Shown here: positions 7,916 through 17,333 of the stretch, piece by piece
How positions within the stretch are numbered: the stretch's first letter is position 1
Layout: every line of letters begins with the position of its first letter
DNA from: an uncultured bacterium
Lineage (GTDB): Bacteria; Myxococcota_A; Bradymonadia; UBA7976; VGTA01
DNA length: 64,000 nucleotides
Direction: 5' to 3'
Assembly (NCBI GenBank): GCA_943788935.1
Contig: CALSSE010000017.1
Coordinates: 41,001 to 105,000, forward strand
The notes under the pieces: generated by a model
What the model was told of the DNA's origin: nothing
Databases searched by the model: none
Seen by the model: only the letters and a program-made list of their open reading frames with translations
Made by a program: the position numbers and the translations under genes

Positions 7916-8415
7916 TAATGAGGCCCTTTAACTTTGTGATGAGAGCTTATAATTAGCAAAATGTGTAAATTGACATCAAGTGGAATAGATGCTTAATTTA
8001 TATCGCTTTGTCATCCAAATTACAGAGTTGAGCTTTTAAGCAGCTCGTACGCTCTATAAAAACGAATATTTGGGTGCCGCCAAGAGACCACGGCCGGTTA
8101 TGTTCTCACACAATGTGCTCCATCACTTAGTCTGCCTATTGAGTCTATTCTTTGATTTTAAATATTACAGATGTGAGGCGACTCCTTAGGTGAGTTAAGT
8201 TTTGTTATCCTAGTCGTCTTTTCAGCTTCCTTCTGTGCATGAAACGCAGAAATCGCAGGGGGATGATAAATGTCCACTTCTTATGAGAATGACATGTCTG
8301 TTCAGATGATCTGGCTCAGATGATGTACCCGAGTCATGTATTTACCTATCTATACTCATCATATACTATGCGCGTGACTCATATACTAACGCCATCACTG
8401 CACAGGGAGACGCTC
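7916..8415. other. Intergenic region, divergent
   Basis: About 500 bp between the divergent SOR-like lipoprotein and the aminotransferase. The aminotransferase frame is open from 8320, but those first 32 codons look untranslated. No RNA gene, repeat or clear hairpin was seen. It presumably holds both promoters. Confidence 0.5.
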
Positions 8416-9756
8416 ATGACACATCTCATTAATTCACAACTGATCTGCGCTGATTATCATAAAGATTACCCTATGATTGAGAGAGGAGAAGGTGTCTACT
8501 TGTTCGATAAGTCGGGCAAAAAGTACATTGACGCTAGCGGTTGCACGGCAGCTGTAACACATATCGGTCATGGGAATGAGGAAGTCTCTAGGGCCTTATA
8601 TGAGCAATCAAAGGTTCTCGCAGTTCACCCTACACACTTATTCTATAATCAGGCACTAGAAGAATACCTAGAGAAGCTCTGTGACTTTGCACCAGAAGGC
8701 TTTAATCGTGCATGGACGATCTCTGGTGGTACTGAAGCGGTAGAGAATGCGATTAAGATCGCCTTTCAATACCAAAAGTCGAGGGGGCATAAAAAAAATA
8801 AAGTCCTCGCTCGTTGGGGGAGCTACCATGGTAATTCTATCAGTGTCTTGGATGCTGGCGGATTAAGGGTAAGAAGAGATTATTATACTGATTTAATGGC
8901 CGGGCATTACCATGTGGCGCCTTGCTTTAGTTATAGAAAACCAATGCAGATGACAGAGCAAGAGTATGAAGACTCTTTAATAGAGGAGATCAGGGTAACG
9001 ATTGAAGAACATCCTGAGATCTTTTGCTTCCTCGCAGAACCAATTGTAGGAGCTGCATTAGGGGCGGCGGGGCCGACTGAACATTACTTTAAGCGTGTTA
9101 AAGAAGTGTGTGTAGAGCACGACATCCTCTTAATCGCCGATGAGGTAATGACAGGATTTGGTCGGACAGGTAAAAACTTTGGTATTAATCACTATGGTAA
9201 TCATGCTGACATTCTCTGTTGTGCCAAAGGCATAAGCTCAGGTTACTTTCCTCTCGGCGCGATTATTATTCATGATCATGTGTATGAAGCTCTTAAGGAG
9301 AGCGGCCAGCCATTTTATAGCGGTCAGACATATTCCTGTATTCCATTAGCAGCGGCTGTAGGGAACGCTAATTTAGACTATATTAAGCAGCATGACTTGG
9401 TTGATAACTCAAGAATCGTAGGACAATATCTCAAAGACAAGTTTGAGTCTTTGAAGGAGATAGAATGCGTCGGAGATGTACGTGGTGAAGGCTTATTCTT
9501 GGGCATTGAGTTCGTGCAAGATCAAGCGAGTAAGTCGATCATTGACCCCGCTTATTTATTTAATAAAAGGGTAGAGGCAAAAGCTCTCGAAGAAGGTCTT
9601 ATCACTTACGGCTGTAGAGGAACTGTGGACTTTTCGAGAGGAGATCATATGCTATTTGCTCCACCGCTTACGCTCAGTCAAGATGAAGCGGATATGATCT
9701 TCACACGATTAGAGAGAGCGATCAAAAGTGTCTATTCTACATTTTTGAAGAGTTAG
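8416..9756 (+). CDS. Class-III PLP-dependent aminotransferase
   Basis: A 446-residue aminotransferase of fold type I, class III. Visible landmarks are the N-terminal GxYLFDKSGKKYIDASG segment, the phosphate-binding SGGTEAVENAIK, the aspartate motif LLIADEVMTGFGRTG that contacts the pyridine nitrogen, and the PLP-binding Lys in CAKGISSGYFPLG. It transfers an amino group from an omega-amino acid or amine to a keto acid; GABA, taurine, ornithine or diamine substrates are all possible and not separable here. The ATG at 8416 was chosen because GGGAG sits six bases upstream and the family fold starts shortly after; the longer frame from 8320 adds non-homologous sequence. Monocistronic. Confidence 0.9.
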   Translation: MTHLINSQLICADYHKDYPMIERGEGVYLFDKSGKKYIDASGCTAAVTHIGHGNEEVSRALYEQSKVLAVHPTHLFYNQALEEYLEKLCDFAPEGFNRAWTISGGTEAVENAIKIAFQYQKSRGHKKNKVLARWGSYHGNSISVLDAGGLRVRRDYYTDLMAGHYHVAPCFSYRKPMQMTEQEYEDSLIEEIRVTIEEHPEIFCFLAEPIVGAALGAAGPTEHYFKRVKEVCVEHDILLIADEVMTGFGRTGKNFGINHYGNHADILCCAKGISSGYFPLGAIIIHDHVYEALKESGQPFYSGQTYSCIPLAAAVGNANLDYIKQHDLVDNSRIVGQYLKDKFESLKEIECVGDVRGEGLFLGIEFVQDQASKSIIDPAYLFNKRVEAKALEEGLITYGCRGTVDFSRGDHMLFAPPLTLSQDEADMIFTRLERAIKSVYSTFLKS

Positions 9757-10265
9757 GTTGATGACAAGGCTCTGTTACTATAGGTCTGATCCAGCGATAA
9801 GACAGCGGTTGATACTGACAAACCGTCGGGAATAGATAACTCAGTGATGAAGTGATGAAGGTCTTCAGTCTAGAATGCTATTTAAATGAGTTAAAGTACT
9901 AAGTTTTGAGAGCGTTTTGTTTTGACTTATGATGCCCTGGTGTCTAGTTCTGTCCTTTTGAGTCTGTTTAAAGTCTGCCATTAAGGGCGATAAGGTACCG
10001 ATATTGGTTGATTATTAACAGAGATGGGTGCAGACGGTTGTTAAGTGTAGATGCTTTCCAAATCTAAATAACCGAGAAGAATCGAGATGTGTCTAATGTT
10101 ATGAAATATATAGATTTTTTAATCATAAGGATCAACTTTTTTATATTTGATAGTGGTTTATGGAAAGTGGTCAATTAGGCTGTTATCGTTTCAATTATAG
10201 TTAAAAAATGATAGAGCAACATAAATAGTACTTATATTTTATAATTATTTAACAAAGCAAGATAA
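9757..10265. other. AT-rich intergenic region
   Basis: About 500 bp, strongly AT-rich in its last 200 bp, upstream of the large repeat lipoprotein. A TATAAT-like hexamer occurs about 25 bp before that gene's start but without a matching -35 box, and the ribosome site there is weak. No ORF, RNA or repeat recognised. Confidence 0.5.
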
Positions 10266-12899
10266 ATGACTAGTTACAAAACGATTGCAATACTTACATG
10301 TCTACACCTGTTCGCGTGTGGTGATCCAACGCTCCATAGTCAAGATTTAGACTCAGCCCCAAGTGACACTACGCTTGTTATTAGTGATGAGGATTTAGGG
10401 AATAAAGATTTAGTTGTAGCAGGGGGAGAAGGCGGAGAAGAAGGCCCCGTGAATGGCGGAGAAGAAGGCCCCGTGAATGGCGGAGAAGAAGGCCCCGTGA
10501 ATGGCGGAGAAGAAGGCCTCGTGAATGGCGGAGAAGAAGGCCTCGTGAATGGCGGAGAAGAAGGCCCCGTGAATGGCGGAGAAGAAGGCCCCGTGAATGG
10601 CGGAGAAGAAGGTCCAAATGACACAGATAGCGACGATGATGGCGTATCAGACGGAGATGAAGTCACCAACGGGACAGATCCTAACGACTCAGACAGCGAC
10701 GATGATGGCGTATCAGACGGCAACGAGCTGACCAACGGGACAGATCCTAACGACCCAGACAGCGACGATGATGGCGTATCAGACGGCAACGAGCTGACCA
10801 ATGGGACAAACCCGAATGACTCAGACAGCGACGATGATGGCGTATCAGACGGCAACGAGCTGACTAACGGAACAAACCCGAATGACTCAGACAGCGACGA
10901 TGATGGCGTATCAGACGGCAACGAGCTGACCAATGGGACAAACCCGAATGACTCAGACAGCGACGATGATGGCGTATCAGACGGAGATGAAGTCACCAAC
11001 GGGACAGATCCTAACGACCCAGACAGCGACGACGATGGCGTATCAGACGGCAACGAGCTGACTAACGGAACAAACCCGAATGACTCAGACAGCGACGATG
11101 ATGGCGTATCAGACGGCAACGAGCTGACCAACGGGACAAACCCGAATGACTCAGACAGCGACGACGATGGCGTATCAGACGGCAACGAGCTGACCAACGG
11201 GACAGATCCTAACGACCCAGACAGCGACGATGATGGATTATCAGACGGCAACGAGCTGACCAACGGGACAGATCCTAACGACCCAGACAGCGACGACGAT
11301 GGCGTATCAGACGGCAACGAGCTGACCAACGGGACAAACCCGAATGACTCAGACAGCGACGATGATGGCGTATCAGACGGCAACGAGCTGACCAATGGGA
11401 CAGATCCTAACGACCCAGACAGCGACGATGATGGCGTATCAGACGGCAACGAGCTGACCAACGGGACAAACCCGAATGACTCAGACAGCGACGATGATGG
11501 CGTATCAGACGGCAACGAGCTGACCAACGGGACAGATCCTAACGACCCAGACAGCGACGATGATGGCGTATCAGACGGCAACGAGCTGACCAATGGGACA
11601 AACCCGAATGACTCAGACAGCGACGATGATGGCGTATCAGACGGCAACGAGCTGACCAATGGGACAAACCCGAATGACTCAGACAGCGACGATGATGGCG
11701 TATCAGACGGCAACGAGCTGACCAATGGGACAAACCCGAATGACTCAGACAGCGACGATGATGGCGTATCAGACGGCAACGAGCTGACCAATGGGACAAA
11801 CCCGAATGACTCAGACAGCGACGATGATGGCGTATCAGACGGAGATGAAGTCACCAACGGGACAGATCCTAACGACCCAGATAGCGACGATGATGGATTA
11901 TCAGACGGAGATGAAGTCTCTAGTTGTAGCTCACCTGTAGATCAAGACAGTGATGATGATTTGGTGAGTGATGGCGATGAAATCCTGAATGGTTCTGATC
12001 CCTGTGAGGCAGATCAATCTCCTCCCCCGCCTGCTCTACCAGAATCATGTGATGGGTTAGTCTATCAAGGTACTTTTGAACCTCAAACATCTTCAGAGCT
12101 CTCTGAATTTTGTGCAGATGGATATACTGTCATTAGCGAAGACTTAGTCGTTGATAGAACATACTTTACGAATTTGATCGGTTTAGAATGCCTCTGTGAA
12201 GTAAGAGGTGACGTAAAGGTAGAACGAAATAACACTCTGTTAAATATTAGAGGTTTGAATCAGCTGCGTATTATTGGTGGCTCTCTTATTGTCATGAATA
12301 ACTTATCTTTACGAAATCTTTATCGACTCAATAATCTCCAATGGATTGGTGAAGATTTGAAGGTTATCAATGAACAATCATTGAATAATTTGAATCACTT
12401 TACGTCATTAGAAACCATAAGAGGAGCGATCTTAATCGATGAAACTCGATCGTTACAAACGATTAACGGCTTTAATCAGCTCACTTGGTTGGGGGGATCG
12501 CTAAGCCTTCATGATAATCATTCTCTCGCTACCGTTTCTGGATTTTCAGAGATTGATACACTCGGTCATAATCTTGAGTTCATTGGGAATCTCTCCCTAA
12601 GGTCGATTTCAGGCTTTAACCGATTGATAGATATTGATGGTGACCTATTCATAAATAGAAATTCCTCTCTTCGAGAAATCAATGGTTTACGTGGGCTTCA
12701 TGGTATAACTGGAGCACTTGAGATCAACAGAAACAACAAACTATATTGTCTCATCGGTCTACACAGCATAAGGTCTCTATCAGGTGACCTATTTATTCAA
12801 CAGAATCATAGCCTACCGAACTCACGAGCCCTTAATCTTAGGGATAGTATTGGTAACGGTCTTCAAGGTAATGCTTTTATCTCTGGTAACAGTCCCTAG
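10266..12899 (+). CDS. Large surface lipoprotein with thrombospondin-3-like Ca-binding repeats and an L-domain-like C-terminus
   Basis: An 877-residue protein. Residues 1-18 are a signal peptide with lipobox LFAC (Cys18). Residues 56-119 are eight GGEEGPVN-type octapeptides. Residues 118-579 are 21 copies of a 22-residue unit, DxDSDDDGVSDGNELTNGTxPN, an Asp-rich thrombospondin type 3 / EF-hand-like motif that should bind Ca2+. After a Pro-rich hinge, residues 595-877 form repeated strands of the type GLxxLxxIxGDLxIxxNxSL, as in bacterial receptor-L-domain or leucine-rich beta-helix proteins. The picture is a long Ca-stiffened stalk presenting an adhesive or binding head at the cell surface; ligand unknown. 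The start has only a weak ribosome site. Confidence 0.88.
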   Translation: MTSYKTIAILTCLHLFACGDPTLHSQDLDSAPSDTTLVISDEDLGNKDLVVAGGEGGEEGPVNGGEEGPVNGGEEGPVNGGEEGLVNGGEEGLVNGGEEGPVNGGEEGPVNGGEEGPNDTDSDDDGVSDGDEVTNGTDPNDSDSDDDGVSDGNELTNGTDPNDPDSDDDGVSDGNELTNGTNPNDSDSDDDGVSDGNELTNGTNPNDSDSDDDGVSDGNELTNGTNPNDSDSDDDGVSDGDEVTNGTDPNDPDSDDDGVSDGNELTNGTNPNDSDSDDDGVSDGNELTNGTNPNDSDSDDDGVSDGNELTNGTDPNDPDSDDDGLSDGNELTNGTDPNDPDSDDDGVSDGNELTNGTNPNDSDSDDDGVSDGNELTNGTDPNDPDSDDDGVSDGNELTNGTNPNDSDSDDDGVSDGNELTNGTDPNDPDSDDDGVSDGNELTNGTNPNDSDSDDDGVSDGNELTNGTNPNDSDSDDDGVSDGNELTNGTNPNDSDSDDDGVSDGNELTNGTNPNDSDSDDDGVSDGDEVTNGTDPNDPDSDDDGLSDGDEVSSCSSPVDQDSDDDLVSDGDEILNGSDPCEADQSPPPPALPESCDGLVYQGTFEPQTSSELSEFCADGYTVISEDLVVDRTYFTNLIGLECLCEVRGDVKVERNNTLLNIRGLNQLRIIGGSLIVMNNLSLRNLYRLNNLQWIGEDLKVINEQSLNNLNHFTSLETIRGAILIDETRSLQTINGFNQLTWLGGSLSLHDNHSLATVSGFSEIDTLGHNLEFIGNLSLRSISGFNRLIDIDGDLFINRNSSLREINGLRGLHGITGALEINRNNKLYCLIGLHSIRSLSGDLFIQQNHSLPNSRALNLRDSIGNGLQGNAFISGNSP
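10431..10622. repeat. 24-bp tandem repeat (GGEEGPVN spacer)
   Basis: Seven full 24-bp units plus one diverged unit, starting ggcggagaagaaggccccgt. Two adjacent copies share a c-to-t change giving GLVN, showing that units were duplicated in blocks. Confidence 0.92.
10617..12002. repeat. 66-bp tandem repeat, 21 copies
   Basis: Twenty-one 66-bp units, 19 of them nearly identical in DNA, coding the Asp-rich Ca-binding repeat. Unit subtypes (NELTNGTNP, NELTNGTDP, DEVTNGTDP) recur in an alternating order, consistent with unequal crossing-over of multi-unit blocks. The last two units are diverged, a normal edge effect. Confidence 0.95.
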
Positions 12900-13238
12900 C
12901 CCTTTTGATTGATACGTTGGTATCTGCTGTGAAGTGATGATCACGAGTGTTTTAGATCTCTTTACAGCTGAAGTTCTTACCGGTTCATTCAGCGAGACAT
13001 GAATAGAATAGGGCTCTTCAGTCATTCATTGATGATTGGCGCCTGAGCAGGTGAGGAAGAGCGACTTAATGATCATCAGTTTGTGTGTATGATGTCTCAT
13101 CTCACAAGATATGCTGATCAAAACTAGCGATAAATGATCATTTATAAGCGATTGGGGTCCAATAGGTCATGAGGCGAGCTGAATAGGCGCCTCATTGAAC
13201 GGCGCTAGCAGCTCTCCATAACTATTGGAGAGGGCTGT
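12900..13238. other. Convergent intergenic region with one hairpin
   Basis: About 340 bp between convergent genes. The only structure noted is the hairpin at 13212-13232. No ORF with coding character. Confidence 0.55.
13212..13232. terminator. Candidate terminator between convergent genes
   Basis: Perfect 7-bp inverted repeat ctctcca / tggagag with a 7-base loop, followed about 10 bases later on the + strand by a run of seven T. It lies just outside the 3' end of the minus-strand lipoprotein gene. The distance to the T-run is longer than ideal. Confidence 0.4.
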
Positions 13239-13850
13239 CTATTTCTTTTTTTGGCGCTTTGAAGACGACTTCTTTACGGGTTTAGATCGTTTGGTTTTGG
13301 TAGTCTTTCGGCGACGCTTTTTCTTGAAGCGCTTAATAAAACTTCGATTACTAGAAGAGACTTTGATTAAACGTTGAGTTTGTGTCCCTAAAAATAACAA
13401 AGCCTCTTCATGGGTAGCTTTTGGCGTTGTTTGAATCGCTGACTTTACTTGCTGATTTGTCGAATCAATAGACGTCAACGCACGATTTCTTTGATCGTTT
13501 TGAAGACCACCGACTCTCAGATTATTCAGCTCTCGTTTTTGGCGAGTATTAGATTCGATTTTATATTCAATCTCTTCCAATTTGGAAGGGATGGCGTTGA
13601 GGTAGTCATTAGCCGCCTTCATCGCCTTAACTTGGGCTTTAGAGTCTGATAGTTTTTGGGCAGAGCTCCACATCTTTGTCGCGGTTGTTAAATCACTTGT
13701 AAGCACTGGCTTCCATTGAGGATAAGTCGCTATTGCTGTCTTTTGTTTAGCTTGAAGTTCATTCCACCGCTTGGTCTCCTTCTCTGGACTAGAACAGGCA
13801 AAGAGGAGTGAGATGAGGAGCAAGAATGCCCCAAAGGTGAGTCGATACAT
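13239..13850 (-). CDS. Small lipoprotein with Lys/Arg-rich tail
   Basis: A 203-residue protein with a typical lipoprotein signal (LLLISLLFACSS, Cys19). The middle part is predicted helical, with charged heptad-like stretches (residues 25-150). The last 35 residues are almost entirely Lys, Arg, Ser and Thr (KKKRRRKTTKTKR type), a strongly cationic tail that could contact nucleic acid, lipopolysaccharide or peptidoglycan. I recognise no family. It is convergent with the Ca-repeat lipoprotein and monocistronic. Confidence 0.75.
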   Translation of the reverse strand: MYRLTFGAFLLLISLLFACSSPEKETKRWNELQAKQKTAIATYPQWKPVLTSDLTTATKMWSSAQKLSDSKAQVKAMKAANDYLNAIPSKLEEIEYKIESNTRQKRELNNLRVGGLQNDQRNRALTSIDSTNQQVKSAIQTTPKATHEEALLFLGTQTQRLIKVSSSNRSFIKRFKKKRRRKTTKTKRSKPVKKSSSKRQKKK

Positions 13851-14334
13851 TTTTGTCTCTTTTCCAGCGAAATGACTTCATCGCTTCAATATAATTGAGG
13901 AGGACTCATATTGCCTTCAAGAGGGATGGTATTCAAGATAAATTAGGTACTTACTTGAGTCTAAGCTGTTATATTAGTTTAGTATAGAATACCGTGTTTA
14001 AGTAGTGCGATTCGATGCCTCGCTGTTTGCCTATATGAGCATTAGCCTCAGCGTTTTTATCAAGCTGCTTAATCTTGGAAATATGGACTAGGCTTACCGC
14101 TGCGATACAGACGTTTATCATTATAGAGTGTGTAAAATAGTGATCGATTCGATGACGACTTTAAGGAAAAGGCTTATGAGATCGACCACAATGTAAGGGA
14201 TGATCATAACTTCATAGAGGCTCAATATTTGAGCACTCTTTATCGCAATGAAGTAGAGCGAGATTGAGACTATCTGACTTCGACCTTTTGAAGATCTGGA
14301 AATATTTTGCCTTAATCCTTATTTTGACTCGCGC
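13851..14334. other. Intergenic region without recognisable features
   Basis: About 480 bp between two minus-strand genes. I found no RNA gene, coding ORF, array or strong hairpin. It should contain the promoter of the basic-tailed lipoprotein. Confidence 0.5.
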
Positions 14335-14847
14335 CTACCAGCCAAAGCTCCCTGGGCTCCCCTTAAAAGGTCCAACGATTTCTTGAGTAATCCATCCTCC
14401 ATAGAATGAGCCTGGCTGAGGCTGAACGAGCTCTCCATCGATGAAACATCGGTCCACTCTCTGAGCATAAAACGCAAAGTGATTTTTAATGAGATTAAAG
14501 TGATCGGTCGGTTGAGGATAGGTCCAAACCGCTTGAGGAGAATGTTGCTCACCTACACGCAAGTCAAAGTACTGAGCGCTCCCCTTCCACTCGCAACCGC
14601 TGGCTGCATTAATGGGGTGTAGGTAGGTCATATTTAAGTCATGTCGAGGCAAGTAATAGACAGGAGGATGACTCGTCTCAAGAACCCTCCAAGCACTACG
14701 AGTCTCCGCGATGAGCGTGTCAGCAAAAAATACTTGTATCAGCTTAGAGGTCTGCTCTACAGCAGGCGGGCGTGGATAACTCCATACTGACTCCTGTCCC
14801 TCTATAATAGGTTTAGGCCTTGGCTGTTTAGCTTTACTTTTAAACAT
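14335..14847 (-). CDS. DUF427 domain protein
   Basis: A 170-residue cytoplasmic protein. The core from about residue 20 onward (ESVWSYPRPPAVE, VFFADTLIAETRSAWRVLETSHPPVYYLP, CEWKGSAQYFDL, AVWTYPQP, FYAQRVDRCFIDGE) matches DUF427, a small beta-rich domain of unknown biochemical role common in soil and marine bacteria. Residues 146-170 (PQPGSFYGGWITQEIVGPFKG) match the longer version of the family. The function is not known. Monocistronic, same strand as the phosphoesterase upstream. Confidence 0.85.
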   Translation of the reverse strand: MFKSKAKQPRPKPIIEGQESVWSYPRPPAVEQTSKLIQVFFADTLIAETRSAWRVLETSHPPVYYLPRHDLNMTYLHPINAASGCEWKGSAQYFDLRVGEQHSPQAVWTYPQPTDHFNLIKNHFAFYAQRVDRCFIDGELVQPQPGSFYGGWITQEIVGPFKGSPGSFGW

Positions 14848-14975
14848 ACTTCACCATCTTTGTTGCTTGGAGGCCTCTTTAAGATGAGGAAGAGAGCTCT
14901 TTTGATGCAGTATTATGAGACATATAACACGTAGAGATAATCGAGCTCTAAACCTCAGTGAGGAGACTCTGTTGA

Positions 14976-15746
14976 CTATGGTAATGTCACGCTGTCTATC
15001 ATGATCAAATCATGTTCATCCACAGGGCCATTCAGCAGCTGTTGAACCTGATAAACAGTGGCGCTCGCAATCTCGGTATTTATGCTTACGAAGTGAAGTG
15101 AATCACCTAAGCAGTGGCCTGAATTTACGAGTAAATGACCGTTATGCTCAACGATACCAGGCAAATGAGTATGGCCCATCACGGTCATTTGAGCGTGACG
15201 CTCCCTTGATTGTTGAATGAGCTTACGCTCTAACCCCCCCAATTGAGCGTCTCTTGAAGACCCGGTGATGAGGTTATGGAGTTGATCAAAAAAACGAGTC
15301 AAGGCGTGTGTACCCAAGCGCGCGGCCCAGGCAGAGAACCAAACAACGAACTCACCAATATAGCGGAGATGATGTGCCCAGATATCGAACTGATGACCAT
15401 GAGTGAAGATAATATGTACCTGATCGATCTTGATTGAGATCTCTTGGGGAACTCCCTCGAGAGCCTCTACCGCTTGATCATGATTTCCAGCGACGTAACG
15501 ATAAGGTGGATGGGCAAAGCGCTGTGCGAGCTCAGGATGAGCGGCACGCACTCGCCTTAGCTCTCGTTGGGGATTACCTGGCCATTTGGGGGTTAACAGC
15601 TCCCAGACATCACCGAGTAAAATGATCTGCTCATGGTGAACTTCTAAATAATCTAAGAGTCGTATTAAGGCTTCATCCTTCCCGCGTTTTCGGTCTGCTC
15701 TATCTCCGCGCCCGAGGTGGATGTCTGAGATCACTGCGATATTCAT
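14976..15746 (-). CDS. Calcineurin-like metallophosphoesterase (UDP-2,3-diacylglucosamine hydrolase-like)
   Basis: A 256-residue metallophosphoesterase. The five metal-binding blocks are visible: DIHLGRGD near residue 7, GDVWELL near 47, GNHDQAVE near 87, HGHQFD near 115 and GHTHLPG near 205. The hydrophobic and Arg-rich middle region is like LpxH/LpxG-type lipid A enzymes and related UDP-sugar-lipid pyrophosphatases, but general phosphodiesterase activity is all that can be claimed. ATG at 15746 was chosen because the family starts exactly at MNIAVISDIHLG and a CAGGAT site lies six bases upstream; the longer frame from 15872 adds unrelated sequence overlapping the next gene. Confidence 0.85.
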   Translation of the reverse strand: MNIAVISDIHLGRGDRADRKRGKDEALIRLLDYLEVHHEQIILLGDVWELLTPKWPGNPQRELRRVRAAHPELAQRFAHPPYRYVAGNHDQAVEALEGVPQEISIKIDQVHIIFTHGHQFDIWAHHLRYIGEFVVWFSAWAARLGTHALTRFFDQLHNLITGSSRDAQLGGLERKLIQQSRERHAQMTVMGHTHLPGIVEHNGHLLVNSGHCLGDSLHFVSINTEIASATVYQVQQLLNGPVDEHDLIMIDSVTLP

Positions 15747-15850
15747 AGATAATCCTGAGTGAGAAGAGGTTGAGATTCTGGACAAGACCTTTGTTGATAA
15801 ATCATTTAGCAATATAAAGTACCCAGTCAGAAATGTACGAGTGGTCCTGT

Positions 15851-16850
15851 TTAGAAGCGACCACCAACCCAAGCATGCTTACTGTGTTCATCGGACCAAA
15901 GGCCAAGGCTGATGGGCGAAGATGATTTAGAGACCTTGTTGTGCGGTAAGATGAATTCCAAAGCCATTAAGCTAAGCCCTATACCTTGGAGCAGCGCTAA
16001 AGAGTTATTGGCGGCTTCAAAACTTGTGTCTCCATTAGATGCGTTTATCTCTTGAACTCGTAGGGGACCTAGAACAGGAATAAAAGAGGCGCTGGCTTGT
16101 CCCGGAAAAGGGTCGGTCACCATCACTCCAATGACTGTTAATGCGTATGAAGTCACAAACATATATAACCCTGCTGTACCGACGTTCTTTCGCCAGGCAT
16201 CTGCCATATTAGGAGGAGTTTGTGTGTGAAGTGAGCCTGTTGACATGTTACGGGGTTGAGGAGAAGCGATCTCTCGATTGAGAGGGATGTTCGTTTGTGA
16301 AGTGTTCGTTTGTGAAGTGTTCGTTTGCGAGGAGCAATATCCTGGATCCTTGAGGCAAGAGAGCTGTTGATCTAAACTGACTCCTGCTTTGGCTTCCATC
16401 TCTGCCTGAAAGGCGGGGGAGATGGTATAAATAAGGCTCAGAGCGCGTCTCATGAGCTTTCAGGCTGACCCGTAGACTCTTACCAAACTTAATCAATTCA
16501 CCGGTAATGATATAGTCCGCGCTCAACATGCGCCCTGTTTCAACTTCACAAGTCCCTACGCAGTCCTCTAAGTGAACATCAGGCGGGAGGAGCATCTCGA
16601 TGTTTTCTTTAGTGATCACTGAATAATGTGAGGAGGGTAAGAGGCGGGAGATCCTCCTAATCTCATCACTAAGAAACTTGACTTCAGCGCCAGAAATGAG
16701 TCTCGGAGCCATATTTTTTAGCTCTAAGATGGCGATGCGCTTAGGGCTATTTTTTATTTCACCTTGAGCAGGTGTCACCGTGATTAATGATCCAGAGCTA
16801 AGATAAAAACCAAGGAGGTAAATACTCAGTCTTTTGAATGTATTGATCAT
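15851..16850 (-). pseudogene. Frameshifted exported protein with CsgG/TolB-N-like domain
   Basis: Two overlapping minus-strand frames together make one protein. The first (from 16850) has a signal peptide and a domain with RIAILELKN, a Cys pair DCVGTCEVETGR, ADYIITGELIKFGKSLRVSLKAHE, the same family as the gene at 31650-33263. Beyond about 16420 this frame turns into Arg/Ser-rich nonsense. The second frame continues from there with plausible protein (SPAFQAEMEAKAGVSLDQQ...), tandem SQTNT repeats, two hydrophobic segments and an end at 15851. Removing one C from the run at 16415-16419 would join them. This may be a real inactivating mutation, phase variation or an assembly error. Confidence 0.7.
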
Positions 16851-17333
16851 ATTGTCTCTCTGTATAAAAGGAGTGGAGATCACCCTCAGATAGTTAAAGA
16901 AACGGTAGTCTTTCTCAAGGTTAATGTCTTGATCACTCTTTTTTTTAAATCATAACTTAAATCATAAAGTGTCTCATTTGTTTAAATCAACAGACTCAAA
17001 TATAACACAAGCTAGCGGGTCAAATCATTGAGCAGGCAATATGAGTCGTGTGTAGAGGGTGGACTTAACAACATTTAGCAGCTCTCCAGCGCTCACCGAA
17101 GAGGACGCATCGCCTCTATGAAAGATGAGGGTCGATAGACTGAATGGAATGCTTCCGAGAGTGGCCTACACTATATGTTGGGCTACGCTTCGAATAAAGA
17201 CTAGATCAAATAGAGACTAGATGATTAATCGTCTATCTGAGTGGAGTGCTCGGAGAGCATGCAGGTACGAAATCGCATCACCATCTTCAGACCGCTTAGG
17301 AGACGCTCGTAATAAAAAGCTTAAATGAATCCC
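16851..17333. other. Intergenic region without recognisable features
   Basis: About 480 bp between minus-strand genes, AT-rich near the frameshifted gene and GC-richer toward the SDR. No RNA gene, array or coding ORF noticed. Confidence 0.5.

Noticed and set aside
7916..8415. Possible riboswitch or small RNA before the aminotransferase
   Set aside because: No conserved riboswitch core or paired structure was visible.
10340..11857. A 505-residue open frame antisense to the Ca-repeat lipoprotein
   Set aside because: It is open only because the 66-bp unit is a multiple of three; its product is pure Ser/Pro/Leu repeat mirroring the sense array, with no ribosome site or export signal.
16248..16430. 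The tail of the upstream frame (LSGRDGSQSRSQF...) as a real protein end
   Set aside because: Composition turns to Arg/Ser noise exactly where the other frame becomes coding, so it is better read as a frameshift.
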